Source: Archaeoglobus sp. (GTDB lineage Archaea; Halobacteriota; Archaeoglobi; Archaeoglobales; Archaeoglobaceae). Taken from it: a DNA stretch of 8,778 nt. Shown here piece after piece: positions 1 through 5,219 of this stretch (position 1 is its first letter; the number at the start of each line of letters is the position of its first letter). The notes below the pieces were generated by a model, which was given only the letters and a program-made list of their open reading frames with translations, searched no databases and had not been told where the DNA came from. Location of the stretch: positions 1 to 8,778 of the forward strand of contig QNXS01000024.1 in the NCBI GenBank assembly GCA_003978865.1. Reading direction: 5' to 3'. Made by a program: the position numbers and the translations under genes.

Positions 1-103
1 CTGTTACTGTAACCACTTCATCAAAACCGTATTTCTCCTTGAGCAGAAGTATGCAAACTGTTGTGTCCAATCCACCGGAGTATGAGAGTATAACCTTGCT
101 CAT
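1..103 (-). CDS. argG: Argininosuccinate synthase, N-terminal fragment (runs off the left edge)
   Basis: Reading leftward from ATG at 103, 34 codons are visible, beginning MSKVILSYSGGLDTTVC and ending near FDEVVTVT at the window edge. SYSGGLDTT is the PP-loop (SGGxD[ST]) of the N-type ATP-pyrophosphatases. The whole start, with LLLKEKYGFDEV after it, matches how argininosuccinate synthases begin; these enzymes join citrulline and aspartate with ATP in arginine synthesis. Other PP-loop enzymes (MnmA, QueC, asparagine synthetase-like proteins) share the loop but usually differ in the flanking residues. An in-frame ATG at 109 would add two residues. The start at 103 is preferred because a TATA-like sequence lies about 25 bp upstream, which suggests a leaderless mRNA. 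Only the first tenth of the gene is present, so the family call is likely but not proven. Confidence 0.8.
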   Translation of the reverse strand, partial: MSKVILSYSGGLDTTVCILLLKEKYGFDEVVTVT

Positions 104-148
104 AACCATAGTTCTAACTTTTCGATAAAAACTTATCGAACTTTAAGC
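104..148 (-). promoter_or_regulatory. argG promoter with perfect inverted repeat overlapping the TATA box
   Basis: The arms TTCGATAA (121-128) and TTATCGAA (133-140) form a perfect 8-bp inverted repeat around the loop AAAC. Read on the minus strand, the right half contains TTTTTATC (131-124), a reasonable archaeal TATA box centred about 25 bp before the ATG at 103. A protein bound to the repeat would cover the TATA box, the usual position for archaeal repression. No T-tract follows the repeat on either strand, so a terminator is less likely. The regulator is unknown. A second AT-rich element, CTTAAAG (148-142, minus strand), is a weaker TATA candidate. Confidence 0.5.
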
Positions 149-188
149 CAAGCAAAAATTCAAATTTCTCAATTAATCTTGATCTCAA

Positions 189-1022
189 TTACACCTGAAA
201 CATCATTCTCAGTGCATCCCTCAACCCCGGTGCAAGTCCAAGAACTATCAGCACAAACTTGACAAAATTTACGAGTTCTGTATTCTCTTCGATTGAATCA
301 AGTATGTACAGAATAGGCACAAAAACTATTATTTTCATTGGCAGCATTATCCACGCTCCAAATATTGATATCAAAAGTCTTGGTATTACATGCATTTCCC
401 AGTATCCAAGAAATGTTATGCCAAGAAATGTTGCACTTCCATCAAACATCTGGGAAAAAAACACAAGAAGGCTGAGTCTATTGCACATTTTCTTGCAGAA
501 TATAGAAGTCAGCAGATAGTACGTTAAGAGAAGAAGTGTAGCCAATCCAAAAGCCGAAGGCAGAATCCACCAGTTTACAATCTTCAGATGCATAAACAGG
601 AATGACAGTGCCATTAATGCAAGAATGCCCCCAAAAGCACCATAGTGTAACCAGTAATTTTCCCTTCTAAGTTTGAGGGATAGTACAAAGACTGGAAAGG
701 CAATAGCAAAAACAACCATATATATGAAAGGAGACATAAACATATAGCATAAAGGAGGCTTTATAAATCCCGCATCTTCTATAACTCTTATTGAAGAACC
801 AAAAACTATGTAGGGTAAATTTCCAGCAATGAAGTGCTCATCAAACCTGACTTTGTACTTAACAATTATCTTATAAACAGCTATGCAGGCAAGAGCGAGC
901 AGTATTACCCACGTTGCAGAGTTAACCGGATTATAACCGGTTTTGTAGACCATAGAGTTTATATAGTATTTTTTTATGAATTCCCAGACTATCTGAGTAA
1001 TGCTAAATACCATACCCGGCAT
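189..1022 (-). CDS. DUF63 family multi-pass membrane protein
   Basis: A 277-residue, very hydrophobic protein with roughly seven or eight membrane-spanning segments. It shows the conserved blocks of the archaeal DUF63 family: TGYNPVN (residues 28-34), GSSIRVIEDAG (75-85), SQMFDGSATFLG (190-201) and LGLAPGLRDALR (261-272). These blocks sit at or between membrane segments. The acidic and arginine residues in RVIEDAG, QMFDG and LRD are the likeliest functional positions. No biochemical function is established for the family that I can cite, so none is proposed. Three starts are possible: TTG at 1034, ATG at 1022 (used here) and ATG at 1013. The last would lie about 27 bp after the TTTAAA at 1038-1043 and would suit a leaderless mRNA; family members usually have only a short lead before the first helix, which also allows it. 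The gene is divergent from hisS and lies 85 bp upstream of argG on the same strand, but argG seems to have its own promoter. Confidence 0.88.
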   Translation of the reverse strand: MPGMVFSITQIVWEFIKKYYINSMVYKTGYNPVNSATWVILLALACIAVYKIIVKYKVRFDEHFIAGNLPYIVFGSSIRVIEDAGFIKPPLCYMFMSPFIYMVVFAIAFPVFVLSLKLRRENYWLHYGAFGGILALMALSFLFMHLKIVNWWILPSAFGLATLLLLTYYLLTSIFCKKMCNRLSLLVFFSQMFDGSATFLGITFLGYWEMHVIPRLLISIFGAWIMLPMKIIVFVPILYILDSIEENTELVNFVKFVLIVLGLAPGLRDALRMMFQV

Positions 1023-1034
1023 GAGAAAATTCAA

Positions 1035-1088
1035 GCTTTAAACTTTTCCCGATTGGTTTTTATTTCTAAGAAAAAATGGTGAACTGCC
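1035..1088. promoter_or_regulatory. Divergent promoter region between the DUF63 gene and hisS
   Basis: The spacer holds two AT-rich TATA candidates. TTTAAA at 1038-1043 is self-complementary and could serve either strand; on the minus strand it is about 27 bp from the ATG at 1013. GTTTTTATTTC (1056-1066) lies about 27 bp before the hisS ATG. A GGTGA at 1078-1082, six bases before the hisS ATG, matches the archaeal anti-Shine-Dalgarno sequence. This argues that hisS mRNA has a short leader, and therefore that the more distant TTTAAA is the hisS TATA box. The choice between these elements cannot be settled from sequence alone. Confidence 0.45.
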
Positions 1089-2360
1089 ATGAGCAATCAG
1101 ACAAAAACTGTAAGGGTGGAGAAGCCAAGGGGGACGAGGGATTTTCTACCGGACGAAATGGAAAAAAGAAGGGCTGTAGAAAGAACCATGAGAAAAATTG
1201 TCGAAAGCTATGGTTATAGAGAAATATGTACACCTACTTTTGAACACCTTGAACTGTTTACACTGAAATCTGGAGAGCAGATAGTAGAGGAGATATATGC
1301 CTTCAAGGATAAGAGTGGTAGAAATTTAGCTCTCAGACCGGAACTCACAGCCCCGGTAATGAGGGTGTTTGTAAACGACTGTGCTGTTATGCCAAGACCT
1401 CTAAGATTTTATTACTTCGCAAACTGCTTTCGCTACGAAAGACCGCAGAAAGGTAGATATAGAGAATTCTGGCAATTTGGAGTTGAATTAATAGGTTCCG
1501 ACAAACCGGAGAGCGATGCAGAAGTTATAACACTTGCATACACAATCCTCAGAGAACTCGGATTGGATTTTGAGCTTCACGTAGGGCATGTCGGAATCCT
1601 CAGAAACATTTTGAAAGGGATCGATGCAGAAACATCATCAAAAATCTTCAGGCTTATAGATAAGAATAAGATTGATGAACTTGAAAGTTTTATGCTGAAC
1701 AGTGGACTTGAGAATGTTTATGATAAAGTTATAGCTGTCATTCAGGCTGAAGACATTGACTCTCTTCCGGATTTTGCTGAAAGTGATGTTGAAAAGCTAA
1801 GGAGGGTTTGTGAACTTTTAGATGTATGTGGTGTTGATTACTCCGTGAATACAAGAGTTGTTAGAGGTCTGGATTACTATACAGGGGTTGTCTTCGAAGT
1901 CTATGCTGAAAATCTTGGTGCCCAAAAACAGATTTGCGGCGGTGGAAGCTACAGACTGGCGCATGTCTTTGGAGGGGAAAATGTACCCTCAACAGGATTT
2001 GCAATAGGCTTTGACAGAGTGATGGAAATATGTTCACCTGAGGTTCAAAAACCGCTTAAAGTTGCGGTTGTACATGCAAATCAGCTTGAGGAGTCGATTA
2101 AACTCGCAACTAAACTTAGGAAGGAACTGCGGAATGTGGTGGTTGTAACAGATGTTATGGGAAGAAGCCTGAAAAAACAGCTTAGTTACTTCAGCGAGTT
2201 CGACTTTGCGATAATAGTGGGAAAAAGAGAAGTTGAAAGAGGTTATTATACAGTAAAGGACATGAAAAGTGGAAAACAGGAAGAACTTGAACTTGAAGAG
2301 TTAATTGAAAAGCTGTTCGAAAAGACGTCTGCGTGGCAAAAAGAACAAAAAACTAATTAA
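1089..2360 (+). CDS. hisS: Histidyl-tRNA synthetase
   Basis: This 423-residue class II aminoacyl-tRNA synthetase attaches histidine to tRNA-His in the cytoplasm and has the usual family length. The N-terminal motif PRGTRDFLP (13-21) is typical. LRPELTAP (82-89) and the motif 2 region FRYERPQKGRYREFWQF (114-130) bind ATP and the acceptor end. RGLDYYTG (259-266) and CGGGSYRLAHVFGG (283-296) are the histidine-specific signature regions, and STGFAIGFDR (301-310) is motif 3 with its invariant arginine. Residues from about 323 to 412 form the anticodon-binding domain (VAVVHAN, then VVVVTDVMGRSLKKQL). All key blocks are intact. The start is supported by GGTGA six bases upstream. The stop is followed after 22 bp by the lipoprotein gene, and no separate promoter is evident between them, so they may be co-transcribed. 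Confidence 0.97.
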   Translation: MSNQTKTVRVEKPRGTRDFLPDEMEKRRAVERTMRKIVESYGYREICTPTFEHLELFTLKSGEQIVEEIYAFKDKSGRNLALRPELTAPVMRVFVNDCAVMPRPLRFYYFANCFRYERPQKGRYREFWQFGVELIGSDKPESDAEVITLAYTILRELGLDFELHVGHVGILRNILKGIDAETSSKIFRLIDKNKIDELESFMLNSGLENVYDKVIAVIQAEDIDSLPDFAESDVEKLRRVCELLDVCGVDYSVNTRVVRGLDYYTGVVFEVYAENLGAQKQICGGGSYRLAHVFGGENVPSTGFAIGFDRVMEICSPEVQKPLKVAVVHANQLEESIKLATKLRKELRNVVVVTDVMGRSLKKQLSYFSEFDFAIIVGKREVERGYYTVKDMKSGKQEELELEELIEKLFEKTSAWQKEQKTN

Positions 2361-2382
2361 CTACATTACAGATTTAAAATTA

Positions 2383-3390
2383 ATGAAACTAAAACTGTTA
2401 GTTTTTGGAGTAATTGTAGCTCTTATTGTAACCGGATGCTCCCAGAAAGAGTCACAGAATTCTAAAGTGCTTGGAGTGAAGCTGGCTGAAGACTTGAAAA
2501 AAGCGTATAACAGCACTAAATCTATAAGCGGAATGGAAAATCTGACAATTACTGAGAATGGAAAAAATTACAGCGATTGCGTTAAGTTTGTAATTGTAAA
2601 GCCAAATAAAGTGTGGATGTACGATATAACTCACAACGCGTACTTGATCTCCAACGGAACTTATACATGGGTCTATGACAAAAATAGAAACATAGTTAAA
2701 GTTGGAAAAATAAAGCCAGAACATCCTCCGGACTATGCTATGTACGTGAACGGACTTTTAACACTTTTCGATGTCAGCTATGTTGGAAACAAAACTTTTA
2801 ACGGCGAGGTTTGTAAAACTCTCAAGATAGTTCCAAACAGCTCGACAAATCTAAACGTTTATGGTTACATGTATATAAAAAATAATAAAGTGAAGGGAAT
2901 ATACTTCAGATTAAACAACATTGTCTACAATATTGTATTTAAGAATGTAAGATACAACGTCAGTGTTAACAACACTACTTTCAACTTCACACCACCAAAA
3001 GGCGCCAAGATTTACAGAATTATTGAGCAAGTGAAGATAAAAAGTTACAGAAGCATCGAAGAAGCTCAGAAACACGTTCAATTCAAGATAGTATCCCCAA
3101 CATACACAGCAGGTTATAGACTTACAGGAGTTTACACTTACGGTAGTACAGTTTTACTGAAGTACAACAATAAAAATGAGGTAATGCTTATTCGGGAATG
3201 TAATACATCAGCATTCATGACAAGTATGAAAAACGTGAAAAATGTAAGCATAGGTAATGTTACAGTTTACATTTGGAATAACAATGGAAAAACAAACGCT
3301 ATTTTTAGCGTTAAGGGTGTGAGCATTAGCATATCCGCTCCAATGAATGAAACCCAGATCATAGAAGTTTGCAGATCTATGGTCTCCTGA
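2383..3390 (+). CDS. Secreted, sequon-rich lipoprotein with LolA-like and DUF4367-like domains
   Basis: A 335-residue exported protein. The start is set by a lipoprotein signal peptide: positive residues at 2 and 4, a hydrophobic core, then the lipobox VTGC with the lipidated cysteine at residue 19. The open frame extends upstream to 2305 inside hisS, but that start would bury the signal peptide. Residues about 35-205 resemble LolA/COG2834-type proteins (charged strand, KPNKVWMYD, then ISNGTYTWVYDKNRN). Residues about 224-335 (IEEAQKHVQFKIVSPTY, then TGVYTYGSTVLLKY) resemble the DUF4367 domain. Archaea lack the bacterial Lol pathway, so the fold likely binds lipid, peptide or glycan at the outer face of the membrane; the ligand is unknown. 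Fourteen N-X-S/T sequons (N43, 53, 62, 91, 136, 152, 192, 196, 197, 201, 274, 287, 292, 322) indicate heavy N-glycosylation. No Shine-Dalgarno sequence is visible. Confidence 0.82.
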   Translation: MKLKLLVFGVIVALIVTGCSQKESQNSKVLGVKLAEDLKKAYNSTKSISGMENLTITENGKNYSDCVKFVIVKPNKVWMYDITHNAYLISNGTYTWVYDKNRNIVKVGKIKPEHPPDYAMYVNGLLTLFDVSYVGNKTFNGEVCKTLKIVPNSSTNLNVYGYMYIKNNKVKGIYFRLNNIVYNIVFKNVRYNVSVNNTTFNFTPPKGAKIYRIIEQVKIKSYRSIEEAQKHVQFKIVSPTYTAGYRLTGVYTYGSTVLLKYNNKNEVMLIRECNTSAFMTSMKNVKNVSIGNVTVYIWNNNGKTNAIFSVKGVSISISAPMNETQIIEVCRSMVS

Positions 3391-3436
3391 TTTTTTATTT
3401 TTAACTTTTTACATTTTATTTTTAACTACTTTTTTA
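3391..3436 (+). terminator. T-tract terminator after the lipoprotein gene
   Basis: Directly after the TGA stop there are five to six runs of T (3391-3396, 3398-3402, 3406-3410, 3414-3417, 3419-3423, 3430-3435), a typical archaeal intrinsic terminator without a hairpin. It contains a direct repeat of ATTTTTAACT at 3397-3406 and 3418-3427. It overlaps the last codons of the convergent UPF0104 gene. I see no equivalent T-rich stretch on the minus strand to end that gene. Confidence 0.65.
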
Positions 3437-4343
3437 ACCAAGCCACAATTCCGGGAAAATCGGCGGATATACAGCTCAGCCTAACCAGAATTGCAAAAAC
3501 CGCTGCTTTTGCAGGTGGAATGCCAAGAGTGTAGAGAACCAGCACAGTACCCCCCTCCATAATTCCAAGACCGGCAGGAGTTAATGGAACAAACATAAGC
3601 GCTGATAGCAGTGGCTGAAGGAGGAAATAAACGTAAGATGGAAAGATTACACCGCAGGCATGACCAACTAAAAACCACTGTACTCCAACGCAAACCCATC
3701 CGAGTAAACATAGTATGAGAATTTGGGGAGCAAACTTTCTTGTTTCCACCCCTGATTTTACCATACCCGATATCACTCCCGAAACACCGAGCCTCTCTGC
3801 TATTTTAAGAACGAACTCTGGTACTATTTTTTTTGCCAGTGAAATCGGTTTCTCATGCCAAGTAAAGAGAAGTATTACTCCTCCAAGAGCGCCAACTAAA
3901 AGACCTATAAGTGGATTTGAAAATCCAAGTATTGCTATCGCTAAGCTTGCGCCAATACCTTTCACTATGAAATCTATACCTTGCGGTGATACGACCGCTG
4001 CCATGGCATCTGAAGTGGGAACGTTGCATCTGCCAAGCAACTTTGCTGTCAGAATGTAACCGCCTCTTCCGGGTGTAACATCCCCAGCAATCATTCCACC
4101 GAGATTTGCAATAAAAGTGCATAAAAAGCGTGGATTGTGACCAATCTTCAATATCAAGTAATGAACTCTGTAGGAGAGTATAAGATTCAACAAATCATAC
4201 ATCAAAATTGAAAGTAAAAATAGTTTCAAATTTGCTCTTTCAAGATTTTTTAAATCACCTTTTATACTGTGAAGAACCATAAGTAATATAACAATTCCAG
4301 CTAAGTACTGTAGAATCTTGACTATTTTTCCAGATACCCTCAT
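3426..4343 (-). CDS. UPF0104 / LPG-synthase-TM-like polytopic membrane protein
   Basis: A 305-residue integral membrane protein of the COG0392/PF03706 type, with about seven or eight hydrophobic segments. The signature blocks are GDVTPGRGG (87-95) and PLTPAGLGIMEGG (253-265), followed by a last helix with a conserved arginine (LVRLS, 286-290) and PGIVAWL. Family members include the flippase/transferase membrane domain of bacterial lysyl-phosphatidylglycerol synthase and the membrane half of archaeal AglD-type glycosyltransferases. This copy has only the membrane domain. Its divergent partner encodes a soluble family 2 glycosyltransferase, so a role in handling or flipping a lipid-linked sugar is plausible but inferred. 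The frame can extend upstream to a TTG at 4409, which would overlap the partner gene; ATG at 4343 is preferred because a TATA element lies about 25 bp before it and the preceding residues look non-family. Confidence 0.85.
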   Translation of the reverse strand: MRVSGKIVKILQYLAGIVILLMVLHSIKGDLKNLERANLKLFLLSILMYDLLNLILSYRVHYLILKIGHNPRFLCTFIANLGGMIAGDVTPGRGGYILTAKLLGRCNVPTSDAMAAVVSPQGIDFIVKGIGASLAIAILGFSNPLIGLLVGALGGVILLFTWHEKPISLAKKIVPEFVLKIAERLGVSGVISGMVKSGVETRKFAPQILILCLLGWVCVGVQWFLVGHACGVIFPSYVYFLLQPLLSALMFVPLTPAGLGIMEGGTVLVLYTLGIPPAKAAVFAILVRLSCISADFPGIVAWLKK

Positions 4344-4393
4344 TGAAGTAGCAACTGATAACAGTTTAATACAGTTTTCGACCTCTCGATTCG
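4344..4393. promoter_or_regulatory. Shared bidirectional promoter of the UPF0104 and glycosyltransferase genes
   Basis: The 50-bp spacer has a single strong AT-rich element: TTTAATA on the plus strand (4365-4371), TATTAAA on the minus strand. Its centre is about 25-26 bp from both start codons (ATG at 4394 rightward and at 4343 leftward). That is the normal TATA-to-start-site distance in archaea, so both mRNAs would be leaderless. No Shine-Dalgarno sequence precedes either ATG, which agrees. Confidence 0.6.
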
Positions 4394-5113
4394 ATGGAGG
4401 AGAATTCAAAGAATGAGAAACCGGATGTTTCTATAGTCCTGCCAGCATACAATGAAGCAAGGAATATAGAAAGGGCTGTAAAGGCTGTTATCGAAACGCT
4501 AAGAAAAACGGGATTTAAATACGAAATAATAATTGCTGAAGATGGTTCAACTGATGGAACTGACAGGATTGCAGCTGGACTTGCAGATGGAAAAAAGATA
4601 CTGCACCTGCATTCAGATGAGAGGCTTGGACGAGGTGGAGCACTAAACAGAGCTTTTCTTTCTGCAAGAGGAGATGTTGTTGCTTTTCTTGATGTTGATC
4701 TTTCAACTGATATAACATACCTGCCTGAGCTGATAGATAAAGCTTTAAAGCACGGGATAGCTATAGGTTCAAGACTGAAGAAAAACAGTATAACAAGCAG
4801 ACCGATAAAAAGAGATATTCCATCAAAAGTTTACAATTTCTTAGTTAGACTTCTGCTTGGTTCTAAACTCTCGGACCATCAATGCGGTTTTAAAGCTTTT
4901 AGAAGAGATATTATATTAAATATAATTCCAAAAGTTAAAGATAAGCACTGGTTCTGGGATACAGAAGTGCTCGTTGTAGCTCAGAGGATGGGTTACGACA
5001 TTGTTGAGATTCCAGTAAGGTGGAAGCAGGGAAAAGAGACAAAAGTTAGTGTCGCAAGAGATAGTCTGTACATGTTCAAATGCTTGCTGAAGATGTGGCT
5101 TGGCAGGCTTTAG
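4394..5113 (+). CDS. Family 2 glycosyltransferase, dolichol-phosphate sugar synthase-like
   Basis: A 239-residue GT-A fold enzyme of the DPM1/ALG5 (dolichyl-phosphate mannose/glucose synthase) group. It probably transfers a hexose from a nucleotide sugar to a polyprenyl (dolichol) phosphate at the cytoplasmic face of the membrane. Visible motifs are VLPAYNEARNIE (15-26) and EDGSTDGT (49-56), both for nucleotide binding; LDVDLS (99-104), the DXD-like metal site; SDHQCGFKAFRR (160-171), characteristic of this subgroup; and FWDTE (187-191), near the catalytic region. There is no C-terminal membrane anchor, unlike AglD-type fusions. The divergent UPF0104 gene encodes just such a membrane domain, and the two may form a pair. 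The sugar and lipid specificities cannot be read from the sequence. The start follows a TATA element by about 26 bp and is probably leaderless. Confidence 0.9.
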   Translation: MEENSKNEKPDVSIVLPAYNEARNIERAVKAVIETLRKTGFKYEIIIAEDGSTDGTDRIAAGLADGKKILHLHSDERLGRGGALNRAFLSARGDVVAFLDVDLSTDITYLPELIDKALKHGIAIGSRLKKNSITSRPIKRDIPSKVYNFLVRLLLGSKLSDHQCGFKAFRRDIILNIIPKVKDKHWFWDTEVLVVAQRMGYDIVEIPVRWKQGKETKVSVARDSLYMFKCLLKMWLGRL

Positions 5114-5219
5114 TTTAATGTCAATTTGACGCTTAATTGCTTTAAAAATCTGGTGTTAGCAATAAGTAATCACAAGCCAACAGAAGTATTTATATACGAT
5201 ATTATGATTAATCATATTC
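5114..5219 (+). promoter_or_regulatory. cdc48 promoter with a perfect palindrome between TATA box and start
   Basis: TTTATATA at 5189-5196 is a near-ideal archaeal TATA box. It is centred about 27 bp before the ATG at 5220, with the purine-rich GAAG (5183-5186) just upstream as a possible BRE. The mRNA is expected to be leaderless, and no Shine-Dalgarno sequence is present. TATGATTAATCATA (5203-5216) is a perfect 14-bp palindrome lying between the TATA box and the expected start site, a location suited to an operator. Further upstream, GTCAATTTGAC (5120-5130) is a short palindrome just after the glycosyltransferase stop; its role is unclear. Confidence 0.65.

Noticed and set aside
2305..2382. 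Longer lipoprotein start at 2305 overlapping hisS
   Set aside because: It would place 26 mostly charged residues before a clear signal peptide and lipobox. The ATG at 2383 gives a normal lipoprotein N-terminus.
3715..4122. Open frames on both strands within the UPF0104 gene
   Set aside because: They are shadows of the membrane protein gene. Their translations are rich in Ser, Pro and Arg and show no domain pattern.
4344..4409. TTG start at 4409 for the UPF0104 protein, overlapping the glycosyltransferase gene
   Set aside because: The added 22 residues are not hydrophobic and do not look like the family. The ATG at 4343 has a TATA box at the right distance.
5120..5130. GTCAATTTGAC as a terminator hairpin after the glycosyltransferase gene
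   Set aside because: The arms are only five bases with a one-base centre, too tight for a hairpin, and no long T-tract follows directly.
5145..5165. GTTAG at 5155-5159 upstream of cdc48 as part of an HSR1-type heat-shock operator
   Set aside because: The matching CTAAC half at five bases distance is absent, so only a five-base half-site remains, which is expected by chance.
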